DNA of 64,000 bases from Dasypus novemcinctus (GCF_030445035.2 NC_080680.1:49117212-49181211); one strand, 5' to 3'; counted from the stretch's first letter, positions 33,658 through 46,382 are shown. Numbers and translations: made by a program. The notes: a model not told the origin generated them from the letters alone.

Positions 33658-34639
33658 GTAGTTCAGCTGTCACATGAGCTGATTGACGCTTTCGCCCCAA
33701 TAACTGAATAAGTCCATCCCCTTGAGAAAGCCCACTTTATTCTTGGTAGCATGTTGGGGCCACCTAGAGGTGGAATGGGCACAAGAACTGGGGATCCTCT
33801 TCAAATACTTCTCCGGGAAGGCAACTTCATGAATGAGGTCTTCCAAGCAAACAACACCCAAACTCCCCAGGTGCTCCTCAATTACTGTGCTGTCCGTCAG
33901 CAGGATTATCTTATTCTTGTTCTCAGCTTGTCCACATTTCAGGATGAATTCCCAGACAGACTTCAGGTTTGGAAAGTCACAGGTCACAAAAGGTTCCGCT
34001 GTACGCAGCATTTTTAGGGTTGTGGCGGTCACTTTTACAAACACTCCACCGAAAACCTTCCTCAGGCAAAGTCTGTCACTGGTCCTTCACATCGGTAAAC
34101 CTATCCCACTGATCCATTAGATGCATATTAAGAAGGCCAAGGAACATTCATCTGGCAATTCCAAGCCATGAGGTTTCACTTTTAGGGGTTCGAGTCACTT
34201 TAGGGGTATGCTGTCACTTTGCTGCTGCTGAGAATTAATTAAGAATGATTCCTGGGGGAGAGTGTATACTACAATGTAAACTGTAATCCATGCAGTGCAG
34301 CAGTGCTCCAAAATGTATTCACCAAATGTAATGAACGTGCCACAATAACAAAAGAAGTTGTTGATGTGGGAGGAGTGGGAGAGGTGGGCTGTGGGGTATA
34401 TGGTAACCTCCTGTATTTTTAATGTAACATTTTTTGTGATCTATGTATCTTCAAAAAAAAAAAAAACACAAAACAAAACCAAGACAAAACAAAAAGAATG
34501 ATTCCAGTTGCTTAAACCCGGGCTGGTTGTCCTTCCTCTGCTTTGCCTAGGTGGTTTTGAGGGTCTGATAAGCCTTCCTCTTTTTCAGGAGATTTTCTGA
34601 AACCAAAGGGATCTTTTTTCTTGGCTCTGCCTCCGTCAT
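33658..34639 (-). pseudogene. RPL7L1P: Processed pseudogene of RPL7L1 (ribosomal protein L7-like 1), split by L1
   Basis: The parent gene encodes a uL30-family protein related to ribosomal protein L7, linked to ribosome biogenesis. On the minus strand the start is at 34637-34639, reading [20 protein letters not shown]. Recognisable family blocks follow: [42 protein letters not shown] and [11 protein letters not shown], ending near VNQLM. No introns are present, so it is a retrocopy. It is dead: in-frame stops occur near the start of the second third and in the middle, there is at least one frameshift around 34080-34130, residues are missing in the lysine-rich N-terminal part, and the last codons contain TGA in place of an arginine codon. 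An L1 (34253-34493) interrupts it. Confidence 0.92.
34241..34505 (+). mobile_element. Short L1 3' end inserted in the RPL7L1 pseudogene
   Basis: The insert (34253-34493) is flanked by AAGAATGATTCC at 34241-34252 and 34494-34505, a perfect 12-bp duplication. It is the lineage-type L1 3' terminus in sense orientation: 'tatactacaatgtaaactgt', 'ttcaccaaatgtaatgaac', 'tttttaatgtaacatttttt', then a poly-A tail with C/G interruptions. Only about 200 bp of L1 remain. It is opposite in strand to the pseudogene and younger than it. Confidence 0.93.
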
Positions 34640-35599
34640 CTTTCCATCACTGCAGCTACTCCCTTATGGAGTTTTGATTAGAGGTCTCCACTGACCCTCA
34701 CTCTTCGCTCTGAGGAATAATCAGAAGGAGGAAACATGCCTTCAACTGTAGTGCTGTTGGAGGCTTAGCTCTAGGTGCTGGGCATTCTCCTCTCTTAGCT
34801 GTTCCTGAAGGCCATGTGAACTGGCCACAGTCTGGGGTGCATCTGGTAAATGAAGACCATAAAGTTCAGGTGGAGGGCAGAAACAGAGGAGGGACTGTCC
34901 TGTGGCTTGGCCCTGCATTCTGAAGGAAGAAAGGCTCAGTTTATAACACCATCTCTCTAAGATTAAAAGAATCTGAATGAGTATGGCCTCCCTGATGTGG
35001 CAGTTCATAAAAGAGGCCACCATCATATTCTGTAGAGTATTGTTTATCCAATATTATAGGGTACAAGAGAACCATCCTCAGTCATTTTTATTAGATGAAT
35101 TCACCTGGTGGAGTATTTGGTGGTACATGGAAATGGTCCCAATGCAAACTTAGAGAAACTCTACTGTAGGGCCTACTCAGGAAGAAGAGTAGAGATTAAC
35201 TCAAATATTAATCAAGAGACTTTATTTATTCATTGTGTCCCTACTACAGAAATTTTGTTTTCTAAATTATGAGGCTAATAAACATATTCCATCCTTCCTG
35301 GGAAAGTGCAGAGAACAAATAATTTTACACAAACCTGAGACAGCCACATATTGAACAAAGGAAGTGGTGACCAGAAAGCCATCTGCATCTGGCAATTTGC
35401 TCTGATAAATTTGTAAAATAACTAACAGTTAACTAATAGCTACAGGTCTTGGTCTTGTTTCACATCCTCTTCTCTGGAAGTAGACTTTGCCTAAAGCCCT
35501 ATTTGGACCTGTACTATACCATGCCACTCTTTTCCTCTTCTGGGTGAAGTACAAAAAGTGTTCTTGTGAGAATGAAACTAGTAATGGTTCTGTGACCTT
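34640..35599. other. Non-genic stretch, nothing recognised
   Basis: The part just past 34639 may include 5'-UTR sequence of the RPL7L1 retrocopy, but its limit could not be set. Otherwise no feature was supported. Confidence 0.35.
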
Positions 35600-35815
35600 C
35601 AGAAGCTTACCAGTTCCCACTATATCAATTTCAAAGTCCTTTGTCACGTTTCCAGGACCCTCCACTATTGTCAAACACATATCGTTTTTCCTGTGAGTAC
35701 ATTTCATGCCTGTATTCCTTGTGTTCATCTCATCTAAAATGGTCTTCCCATTCTTCATGTCCTGGCTGATAGTTAAGGCACTACTGAAGGTCTGCCTCCA
35801 CTGTGAAGTCTTCAT
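35600..35815 (+). repeat. Possible L2 LINE fragment
   Basis: 'aatttcaaagtcctttgtca', 'tcatgcctgtattccttgtg', 'atggtcttcccattcttcat' and 'ctgcctccactgtgaagtct' loosely follow L2 3' sequence. The match is diverged. Confidence 0.45.
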
Positions 35816-37114
35816 TGTTTATTTTAGTTTTGCTGAGTATGTGTAATCCAGTTCTTCCATCATGAACACACTACTCTGCATTGTTCACTACTGCTTTAGG
35901 TTTATAAATTGCATCTCCCAGCTGGTGTCCATGCAACACTTGACTCTCTACTTTGGCTCCATGGAAACTGCTGAGGACAGTGGGGCTTTTAATATTAATA
36001 CAAGGGAGAAGTTTCTAATAATTAGAACTGCCCCAAATGGAATGAGTTGCATGAGGACAAGTGGATTGCTTGCCACTTAAGCGTGTCAACCAGAGGCCAC
36101 TTGAAAGGGTCTTCCCTAATGTATGGATCTTGGCTGGTGTTTTTCATATATTTGGTGAAAGAATGAATTAATATAGGGAGTTGGAAAAGAGATGCAAATA
36201 TCAAGCTGGAGGTCTGAAAAAATTCTCAACTCTGAGATTCTATTATTCTATAAAATGCTTATTCATTAAACAAGTAAGCATTCATGGGAGTCTCATTTAA
36301 AAACAATTCATTAACTCATTACCTGTGAGACACATGAATCTTTCCCATTATCTATGTGTTACAGATGGGGAAATGATGGAAAACATAAGAAGGATGTGAA
36401 GTAAATTGATGAGGGGAGGGAAACCCCAAAATAAGCAAAATAACCTTGGTCTGCATGCTCTGGTCCTAGGTCAGCTAGTGGTGGAAGGTTTGGGAGGGTC
36501 AAGGATAATAATGGACAAATAAGGCCATGGTTGTACTAACTTCTCAGGAATAGTTCTGATCCTCCCATTTGTTCTTGGGTCCACTGAACAACCTATTAAA
36601 ACAGGCCTCTATTCAAAAGGTGCTGGTTTTGCTCTTGAACAGAGAAGTTAGCTTTGCAATTTGGGGGAACATTTTTTAGCTCAGTCATAGTTGCTATTTT
36701 GTTACTTTGGTGGAGTACAAGAAAACACTCTGAAAATTTGAACATTCCTACCATGGGTCTTCAGAGGATGTGAATGGAATTGACCTCCTGCTTTGTACAT
36801 GATATTTTAATGAATGGTATATATGAAGTCATCCATAATAAGGAATGCCTATTGTAAAAGTGGAATGAGTTAAAGGGCTGACGTAAACTCTAGTAGAATT
36901 TTGGTAGTACTGTCTTATAAATCATGACTGTATAGTATCATTTTGGAAACAATGTTATTAATTATATAATATATTATGTACAAATCATTTTGGAAGAATC
37001 TGTCAGAAGCTTTGGGTATGCTTCCTGGTGAAGAGGCCATCATGAAAAGATGTGGGCAGCATTGAAACCTTGAACTGGGAGAAGGACAAATTGATCAGTA
37101 CGTATTATATGTGG
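35816..37114. other. Non-genic stretch, nothing recognised
   Basis: AT-rich, with no gene or named repeat supported. Confidence 0.4.
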
Positions 37115-37765
37115 CTGGATTTATTTTCCGTTGCTGTTTAACAAATTATTGAGAACTTAGTAGGTTTAAAACAACCTACATTTATTCTCTCACTGTTTCT
37201 GAGGGTCAGAAGTATGAGTACACTTCACTGGATCTTCTGCTAAGGGTCTGCAAAGTGTTGGCCGGGCTGAGTTCCTTTCTAGCGCTCCATCAGGTTGTTG
37301 GGAGAATTTGTCTCCTTGCAGTTATAGGACGGAGGTCCCTGACCTCTTGCAGGCTGTCAGCCAGGGACAGCTCACAGATCCTAGAGGCAGCTCACAGTTC
37401 CTTGCCACCAGGCCCTCTCACAACATGACAGCTTGTGTTTTCAAGGACAGCAGGAGAATCTCTGACGTCCTCCGTTATTGACTTCTAGACGTAACTAAAG
37501 GGCTGACCTTTTTAGGCCAGTACCATCCAAGGTAATCTCCTGTTTGATTAGCTTAAAGTCAACTGATTAGGGACCTTAATTATATCTATAAAAATCTCTT
37601 CACCTTTGCAACATTTTACTCCTAATCTCAGAAGTAAAATCCTACTATATATATTAGTACTGCCCTTACTAAGTTGAGATTATTTAGGCCCTAAATTTTA
37701 GGGTATATACAATAGGGGGTAAGAATCTTGGGGCCATCTTAGAAGTTTGTCCACTCTACTAGCCA
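37115..37765 (-). mobile_element. Old MaLR/ERVL-type LTR, antisense
   Basis: The plus strand shows 'ttccgttgctgtttaacaaa', 'gtttaaaacaacctacattt', 'atcaggttgttgggagaatt', 'gaggtccctgacctcttgca', 'aaagtcaactgattagggac' and 'cttggggccatcttagaagt'. These belong to a common mammalian LTR-like repeat in reverse. I could not assign the subfamily. Confidence 0.6.
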
Positions 37766-40400
37766 ATCAAAAAGCAAAAACTTCATTCTGTGGGAGGCAG
37801 AATCTTGACAACAAATGTCAATTTGACCCAACTAATTCAGGTACTTTTTAGCAATGCCTGAAAAAGTTACGTAAATCTATTTTTATGTATTTATTTAAAA
37901 ATACATACTCAATACCAAGTTGGAATATAAACACATATCTAACATCAGTGATTTTCTGGTGTTAATTCTCATCTGTCCATACTAAATGCTTAACAAATTA
38001 TTACCAAGGGATAGCTCTCTTCTTGTTTTGTTCTAGATTTTCTTTCTCAGTGTGTTTGTGGTTATTCTTGATCTCATGCCAGTGTGCCTCTCACATGGAT
38101 CCATAGTAGACTGGAAGTTTCATTTGGCAATCAGGATTGATAATGAATGTATGGAGAATTCTCAATCTTCCTGAATGCATCTGCAGTACATTTAAGCTCT
38201 GTGGAGAAGCCTTCATCAGCTGGGTGTCTACAGGTGTAGTTAGATCTGTTAGATATTTATAATTGCATTCCATTCTAGTGCTGAAACATTGCCCTCAGCT
38301 ATTGCCTGACACTTAACAGGGGTGATTTTCCTCACCTGCAATTTTAGTGGGTTTTTACAATCTATGTTTCTCTGAGGGCAACAAGAGCTATCTGCATGCA
38401 GAGGAATGATTCAAAAGTTACCAAGATAGTATATATCCTATTTGGCTCAGCCATGTGCATCCCTTACTGTGTGTTTTCCATGTTACCATTTCATTTCTGC
38501 ATATGCCTGTACTAGATGTAAATTGCTTTAAACTGTTCCTTATTGTTCTTCATTGATTTAACACAACTTTGAACTGACACTGTATAGAGTGAGTGTCCTC
38601 CTTATCCTAGGACACTTAGGAGTGTCCTCCTTATCATCAGGCAAGTGGACAATGCCTGCAGGTGTCCTAGAGAGGCCCAGAAAATTTTCAGGGGTAAGAA
38701 AGGAAAAGGAGAAGGGGGAGAGAAAAAAAAAAAACAGTAAGAAACAGAAACAGATGGAAGAAGGTAGAGCAAAAGAAGAGAAAAGGAAACAAACCGACAT
38801 AGTAGAGGATCTTAAAAAAACAGATTAACAACTACTTCAGATGACAATCAATGATGAAACCAATTTACAAATAGTCTGAAAAGTAATTTAAGTTTACTGA
38901 CTCATGCCACTGCGGAAGAAGCCTAAGCTAGCCCCCCTGGTCTTACTGGTGAGCAGGAACCCTGATGCTGGACCAAATGGGACAGAGAAACTAGGCGGAC
39001 TGAGGAGATGGGGTGTGGGTGATTGGATGAAATTCCCAGGGGGAGTGCAAGGTGATCACGGTGTTTTCTATGGGCAACTGCTTTCGGTCTCAGGGTTAAA
39101 GGTGACAGAGTTGGCCCTACAAGCAGTTCTCCTGACCTGATTGTGAGACATGCTGAGCTCTGAGGCCCAGACCTCACGAATGAGGGCAGCACATCATATT
39201 ATGTGACACTGACAAAATGTCAGAGAAATGAAAACAAATGGCTGAGCAGTCCCTGGGGGGATAAAGTTCAGTTATTAAGCTCCCCGACCAGAAACATTGT
39301 GATTTAGTCATTGAGGATGATTTTATTCCATCTTCTATTATGGGCTGCCCCACATAAATCTATGTTTTATCGCTGGAGTAAGATACTGGAGAATTTCAAG
39401 ATTACTTCTGGCACTGACTGAGCTGGCTCACTGCTGTGTCGATAGGTGCTTGTGGAAAATTAACAGTGATGATATTAATCACCTTCTTTGGGACTCCCCC
39501 CCAACCGCCTGCTAGAGTTTGCTTTCTTTCTTTTTCTTTTGCAAACAATTCTTTTAAAATAAGCAAGTCGGGTGGTCGGGAAGGAGAGGTGGTAGTTATA
39601 TCCTAGGATAGATGAGAGGTGGGTTGTAATGAAATGTGGGCTGTGGGTTGCTGTGGCTATGTCACACACCTCATGCCTGGAATCCTCTGGGCTCTGGCTT
39701 CCGGGAAAGCAAAGAAACAGGAAAAGCGGTCTCAAAGAAAATAAAAATATGGCCAGTTTCCTTCCTTGATCAGCACATTTAACAGGTTTAATACAAGGGG
39801 ATAAAGGAAAGTAATAAATGAGAAGTGGGTCACACACCTATACCACCACCCACCCACACTCTCTCAAGGGATAATGAAAAAAGCAGTTTGTTTTGGGGCC
39901 AGCTGTCTTGACAATGGATGTTCTTGCTTTCTGTCCTGTAATGTCCTGCATTACCTGCAATCACTCCAATACCTTCAAACGCTCTCCTATTAAAAGCTGA
40001 TCCCATGAGAGGTTCTGTTCCCAGGTCAGGAATCTGATGCTTTAAGTTACTGTGTTGTCTATCCCAGGAGATCTGCCTTTGCTAGAACTTTTCTTATTCA
40101 GCTTTGTCTACCTAGCACACTGCCTCATATTTAGTAGGTGCTCTATAATTATTTACCAAACTGAATTTAAGCTTCATCTCTGAACTTATCTAGAACAATA
40201 TGGACCACTTGATGCTAAAGAAATTTCTGATGTTGAGCAAAATGTGTAGCTGGAGTGATATGGACAAGTAGACGACTAGAATTTCTTGGGAATCAAATTT
40301 AGGTATTGACAAATATTGCCTATAAAATCGGGTTGGCTCTCATTGCTATAAATATGGACACACAAACCCATATGCATACTCCTCATTGTGGACCGAAAGC
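37766..40400. other. Non-genic stretch with a purine-rich patch
   Basis: A purine-rich run occupies about 38697-38793 and includes an A12 tract. A 16-bp word (GAGTGTCCTCCTTATC) occurs twice at about 38591 and 38621. The segment 39270-39480 is non-repetitive and could be conserved noncoding DNA. No gene was supported. Confidence 0.4.
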
Positions 40401-41060
40401 ACCGGGGAGGTCTTTTCCATTCACAACTTCCAGCGGTTCACAGGCCTTCTCTCCATTATTTCTGTATTTCTCTACTTTACATCCTGTCCTCATAGCTATT
40501 CCCTCCTATACTTTTACCCCAGGCAGCTGGATATTCTCCTTCCCATTACATCCCCCTCTGGCTTTTCCTTGTCACACTGGCTCCTTACAGACCCATTCTT
40601 CATCTGTTGGCATTCTGCTCTGCCTCGGGAGGCTGGCCTCCCTGGACTGCACCACCTGGAATCTTCTGGGTGGGCTTGGCCCCCAGGAGGCACCAGCCAG
40701 AGACAGGATTGCGGGAAGTGCGTGAGGAGGTTGGCTGTTCCAGTCTCCCTTCTCCTTTTCTGTCCTGCTGTGGATCTGGCAGTGGCTGTGAACCTTCCCA
40801 GCTTCAGTTTCCACTGGGTGGTCCCTCTTCCAGGGTTTCAGCTGTTGCTGAGCTCTGGTAACAGCACCATTTATTTCTCTTGCTCCTTCATGCCTGGGGG
40901 TAATAGATCCCCACTGCGGTGGGCTGTCAGGTACTCTATCATCTACTGCTAGCTCCTCAGCCCTGTGCACACCTCTGCAAATGGTCCCTTCATTAAAATT
41001 TCTTCAGTTAACTCCTTTGACTGTTCCATCTATGTCCAGTCAGAATCCTGACCAATACAA
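40401..41060. repeat. Possible old interspersed repeat, ends near CTGACCAATACA
   Basis: The right part ('tcattaaaatttcttcagtt', then 'agaatcctgaccaatacaa') resembles the 3' end of an old dispersed element of LTR or L1 type. Overlapping frames on both strands (188, 139 and 132 codons) have no recognisable domain. Confidence 0.4.
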
Positions 41061-41349
41061 CCATTCTCCACCTTTCCATTGTGCTTTAGCCCACATCTTT
41101 TCCTTGTCAGCAGAGGCCTGTATAAAGTCTCTTTTTCTTGAAACACACCCTTGGTCTCTTTACCTAAACTAGAGCCAGTTTTTCTCTTGCGAACATCACA
41201 TGTTTTGAAGCTCACTTAAATGGAGGCTTCTCTTTCTCCCATGTCTCCCAGGTCTTGGGACTAAGTGGAGTGGGATGGCTGTTTTCATTGCACCATTCTG
41301 CAGCTTCTAGAACTTTGTTCCCACCTCTGACTTTTACCATCCCCTTACC

Positions 41350-41530
41350 TTCTGAAGGTCATATTGCCACATCATACTGACTGGATCCCAGCCCCAGTCT
41401 CATCATTTTCTACCACCCCCAGGCCAACTATACCCCATCCATGAGGATTCTGGCTCTATTTCAAGGTCTTCCTATTCACCTTTCTTTCATCCATTCTTGA
41501 ATATCACAGGTACTCAATAAATGAGAGCAA
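41350..41530 (+). repeat. Possible L2 LINE 3' terminus
   Basis: 'ggctctatttcaaggtcttc', 'tatcacaggtactcaataaa' and TGAGAGCAA suggest a diverged L2 3' end in sense orientation. Confidence 0.45.
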
Positions 41531-41785
41531 TTATTATTCCTCTCAACCATAGATCATTCTTACATGTTTCAAATTACTTTCTGTTTCAAACAAAACAAAA
41601 CAAAACAAAAACACCTTTTTTCCTTCACCACCAAAATTCTTTGATTTTTCCATTCCTTTATCCACTAAAATTTTACTTCCATCCATCATTCCATTGAAAT
41701 GTCTCCTTCAAAGATCACCACTGATTTCCAGTTACTAAATATAATCATTCCTTTTTAGTCTCATCCTTCTCTCCACAGCATTATA

Positions 41786-43790
41786 AAAATTTTTTATTAA
41801 AGTTAATAGATCACAAGGAACATTACATTAAAAAACATAAAAAAACAAAAAACATAAGAGGTTCCCATATAACCCATTCCCCACCCCCACAAAAATGACG
41901 ACATTTTTGTAAATTGTGTTTTTTTGAAGATATACATCACACAAAAAATGTCACATTAAAAAATATAAGAGGTTCCCGTATACTCCCTATCCCCCCACCC
42001 TACTCCTTCCACACCAACAACCTCCCCCATCATTGTGGCACCCTCATCGCACTCGGTGAACACATTTTGAGGCACTGCTGCACTGCACAGATAATAATTT
42101 ATACTGTAGTTCATACTCTCCCCCAGTACATTCAGTGGGTTATGGCAGGATATATAAAGTCCAGCATCTGACCCTGCAATATCATTTAGAACAACTCAAA
42201 ATCTCAAAAAAGTCCCCACTTTGCATTTCTTCTTCCCTCTCCCTGCCCTCAGCAACCACTATGGCCACTTTCTTCACCTCGATGCTAAAATTTCTTCTAT
42301 TACTAGTCACAATAGTTATATAGTAGAATTACTATATAAGTCCACTCTAGTGGACTAGTAAGTCCACTCTAGTCCATATTCCTCCATTCTGTGGACCCTG
42401 GGATGGTGATGTCCTCTTCACCTCTGGATCAAGAGGGGCCTTAGATTCCACATGGATGATGGATGTAATTCCTCTGCTTGCAGTTGTAGCCACTCTTGAT
42501 TCCCTCATGTGGTGGCTGTCCATCTATACTTCCCTGTTGGCTGACCTGGGTAAGACCAACAAACCAGAGAGTAGGAGTCACCACTCTGCTGAGGTTCAGG
42601 GCCCAGCTGGCACATGGGCAGTCCAGAGATTCAAATCTCCTGAGTATGCTCCATCCCTAGCGCCAACCACAGGTTCAGTAAGAGTGACAGAAGAGGCATG
42701 TGTAGAAAGTCACATCTGAATCCAGCTCCATCACACTCAGGAGCACAAATTCCAAAGTAGGGCCCTCTGACATGGCACAGAACTCCAAATCCATCTGCCA
42801 TGACCATATACCCTGTGGATCTTTGTAGCCTTCAGGAGAACCAGTACTTAGGGTTGTATCTACTTTGGCTTTTTCTGGGGTCTTGCTGAGGCGTGCGTAA
42901 GTGCAACCCCTCTGATGACCTCCCAACTCTTTTTGGAAGACTCTTAGCCATATCAACTCATTTGACTTTGCCATTTCCCCCTTTTATTCAAGGTCAAAGA
43001 GCAGTTTTTAACACTTGATCCAACATGTAGGCTGAGATTCTGCTAGTCTGAGTTGACCCTTTTATTCAAGGTCTCTTTCTAGTTGCTTCACCCTCAGCAC
43101 TAGGGAGGCTCATCCCTAGGAGTCACATCCCACACTGGGTGGAAGGTAATGCATTTACACGCTGAGTTTGGCTTAGAGAGTGGCCACATTTGAACAACAT
43201 GGAGGCTCTCAGGAGGTAACTTTTAGGCATCCTGCAGCTCTAGGGCTAGTTCATATTTCAGGCACACAGGCTCCTAAGCATAGTCGTCATTATCAAGGGC
43301 TCATTATTGGACCATCGTTCCTTGTTGATCTTTGCCATTGCACTTGAGGGATTATTGTTGTTTCATTGGGGAATGTGACAGAGCTCCCCTGGGTAGGAAC
43401 TCAGCACTCCCTCAGTTGATGTTTGCACCTGTAACTACTATAAAAATACCCAACATATATCATAACATATTTATGTCCCCCTATATACATGCCCTGGAGA
43501 ACTCCCTCCACCCATATGCCCTCCATCAATAACAGCTCACATCAGTGTTCCTCCCTGGCCATAGTTGAACCTCTCTGTGGTCCAAAACTTCTTCAATAAT
43601 GAATCCTAATATACTGCCAAATTCAATTAATAGGAAATTGAAATATAGTGATGGGTTTAAAGTTTAGAAATAGCTGGGGAAAGGGGAAAGGTTTTGATGT
43701 TGGATATCTGGGAGTTCCCTATATTGTGTATGTGAATTACTGTGATCTAAAACTTTTTTGAAGACAAAATTAAAAAAAAAGAAAGGATGT
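41786..43790 (-). mobile_element. Lineage-specific L1-like 3' region with a doubled 3' end
   Basis: The left edge (antisense 3' end) holds two successive versions of the same L1 terminus: 41786-41905 and 41920-42000, each with 'taagaggttccc' and T-rich/A-rich ends. Sequence shared with 19513-19896 and 34253-34493 follows to about 42260. The block then continues as non-coding lineage-type repeat sequence to 43790. The right edge carries a plus-strand A-run (43772-43782) preceded by 'ttgaagacaaaattaa', which looks like a sense tail. The block may therefore be two abutting elements. Open frames here are below 100 codons. Confidence 0.6.
42336..42376. repeat. Small repeat with inverted symmetry
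   Basis: AAGTCCACTCTAGT occurs twice in direct orientation, and the first copy forms a short hairpin (AGTCCAC-TCTA-GTGGACT). It lies inside the L1-like block, so it is probably a local slippage product. Confidence 0.7.
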
Positions 43791-44577
43791 AGACACTAAG
43801 AAATGAAAGAAAGTGCCTTGCCACACTGTACATACAGGGCAACGCCTATTACAGTGATGAAAGGCAAAACGTTAGAGACAAAGCTTTATATTATTTTTCA
43901 TTTTATTAATACACCAATTTATTTTTACTTTATTTTAGTATTTCTAAATTACTATGTATTCTATTTCTAAACTTTAAATCCACAGCATTTTAATTCAACA
44001 TTACAAACATTTTCGAATGTTTTCTGGTGCCTGTTCTAAGTACTGTTCTAGGTACTGTTCTAAGTGACTCTGTTGGCCCAAATTACACTGTTTCTATGAT
44101 CTGTAATCTGGTCATTTGCATCTTCCTTTTCTGCTACTGCCTCCTGATCCCCTTTGCATAGTTCTACTTGTGCTTCTTCATCCCAAGTTACCTCCCTAAG
44201 GTTTTGCCTTTGGCCTTTCTGACTCTGCTTTTGGGCAACTACATCTCATTCAGCTTCAAGTATCATCTCTCTTTTGACGGCTTCCAATTTATATATCAAG
44301 TTCTGCTCTTTCTCAAGCAGGAATAGATGTTGTGTTTCAGCTCTGAATGAAGTAAAGAAAGTGGAGGCAGAGTATAGCTGGGCCTTGCAGCTGCATCCAT
44401 GGGTCTGTTAGGGGCAGGATGCTGTGTTATGTGTAAGAACAGGCCAGAGTTTTCTCTGTGTACTAATTTCCCCTGCACTGAATATGCTTGACTTGATCTG
44501 ACCAAAGTAAGTAAGGTTAGGTCTGATTAAGATAAGGACTTGGTATGGAGGCTTCCTGTGCTTAGGAATCAGTAAGT
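43791..44577. other. Non-genic stretch with a small tandem word repeat
   Basis: An 11-bp word (GTACTGTTCTA) is repeated in tandem at about 44038-44063. No gene or named repeat otherwise. Confidence 0.5.
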
Positions 44578-44812
44578 CCAGTGTACTGGTTAAGACAGCC
44601 AGAGTATTTGGATTCAAACCCTGGCTCTACCACATACTCACTGTGTGGTCTTGCAGGAGCTTTCAGAGTAGCTTTCTACATCACTTATATGCAAAAAGGG
44701 GATACTAATCCCCCTGGGTTCCTCCCTCCCCCCACCCCCAGGGGATTAAGTGAGATAATGCATGTTAAGTGCTGAGCCCTGCGCATAGTAAGGACTCATT
44801 AAATCTTAGCTA
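44578..44812 (+). repeat. MIR SINE, near full length
   Basis: The tRNA-like head 'ggttaagacagccagagtat' with B-box-like GATTCAAACCC is followed by 'tgtgtggtcttgcagg' and 'ttaagtgagataatgcatg', then 'taaggactcattaaatctta'. A C/G-rich patch interrupts the core. Confidence 0.8.
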
Positions 44813-46382
44813 TCTCAAGTCATCTGGCTTGTTTCCCTCCCCAAAGAGAGAAGAATGTCTTTCCAAGAAGCCTATGACAAGGCAAAAGGCATTAATGTGG
44901 AAAGCTCTTTCTTTCATGGAGCAAAATGCTGAGCCCGGGTCTGGGGGTTTGTGACAGGGATTCATATATTGCTCATTATGAATAGGCTGATGAGAAGCAG
45001 TTGGGTTAAAGATGAGTAAAAAAGCTTTACCGCAGAGTTTATCCTGTTTCCTGAGCCCCGCTCTAGGAAAGCTGATTAAAAGTGGCTGGGACTGAGCAGA
45101 GCTGTCCTACTTAAGACTTTTGTCAGCACTTCCTTTGTAGATTCTAATTTCCAGGGCCCAGAAATGGCTGTGTTGAAAATATTCTCTGAGGGCTTGAGCT
45201 CGGTGTGGGAGATCGTTATCAGACACCAAATAATCTTGTCAAGTTTTAAAGAAGGAAGAGGATAATAAAGGAAAATGCATTGGAAAGGAAGACTGAAAGA
45301 GGAAGACAGGGAAGGAGAGAAAGGAGGACAGGGGAGAGGTGGAAAGGTGAGGGAGGAGAGAGGGGGAAGGCAGGATTCCTTTTAGAGTATTTTAGATATA
45401 TACTTTAAAATAGCTCCTCTAACTCAGGAAACTCTCCCTTTTCTAACATCCTTGTCCAGGCCCTATGCTGTGATAATTAATTGAAAGGAAATATGCCACA
45501 GAGCTTCCTGCTGTCTGCTGTCCCTAAGGTGAGCTCCCTGTCCCCACATGCTGAATGCATTGTTAGTTGCCTGTCCTTCCTTCCTGCCAACATGGAGTTG
45601 ATTAAATTCCTTTTCCACCAACCTGGTCTCTGGCTCCTTTCTAATTCTGGACCAGTGATTTTGATTCCATGGAAGGATCTTTGATCCTCTTTCTGGAGGG
45701 TACTGAATGGGCTCAGAACTAAAGGTGACTCTTAGGTAAGGGCTTACAAAGGAAAACAAGGGCATATTTAAGTCTCATCAGGTGAATTTCCTCTCCAGGA
45801 ATTCTGGAATGTTGGGGTTCTATTCGCATGAGTATTCCCAATCCCCTTGGCAGAGTCTAGGGTGATGATTTGGGAGGGTTTAGGATCAGGTTTGCCACAT
45901 TGGGGCAGGTGTGGGTGACAGTACCACCAGCCCTACAGGAAAGTGGGGGGTACTTACCAGGCAGCAAATGAAATTCATTGGAGATTTCCTCCACTCTGTC
46001 TAGGGCACTGAGAACTGTGAATATGTGTGTTCAATAGTACACAGAGAAGAACCACATTCTGGAACTTTCTTATTCCTTTCAGTGGTTGGTCTAGTTCTCT
46101 CAACACTGAAAGTCATAACTGTGAAAGAAAAGCACAAAGCTTGACTCCAGAGACTAATTTCCTTATCCTTAGCAAACTCCACCCAATGATAGTAGAGGAA
46201 AAAGGTAGATATAAACCCCAAATACAGAGAGAAGAGCAAAGGAGACAACTACAGATGAAAACTTACCATACATTTTAGGAAGCTGGAAAGTAGAGAGGGG
46301 AGTGGTAGCTGATAAAGTGAAGGGAGTGACAACCAGAGTGTCCTCAGATGGGGAAAGAGATAATGGGTACTTGAAGAACATC
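44813..46382. other. Non-genic stretch with a purine tract
   Basis: A strongly purine-biased tract of about 120 bp lies at 45253-45372. The non-repetitive segment 44930-45250 (TAATTA-poor, with CTTTTGTC and GATTAAAAG words) could be conserved noncoding DNA. No gene was supported. Confidence 0.4.

Noticed and set aside
33670..34044. A 124-codon minus-strand frame as an intact RPL7L1-like gene
   Set aside because: It is only the C-terminal half of the retrocopy. Upstream homology is broken by stops, a frameshift, an internal deletion and an L1 insertion.
40386..40952. 188-codon plus-strand frame as a gene
   Set aside because: Overlapping frames exist on both strands, no domain is recognised, and the 3' side looks like an old dispersed repeat.
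42336..42376. Hairpin/direct repeats as a regulatory structure or CRISPR-like unit
   Set aside because: Only two short copies within an L1-like block, and CRISPR arrays do not occur in mammalian DNA. Slippage is a sufficient explanation.
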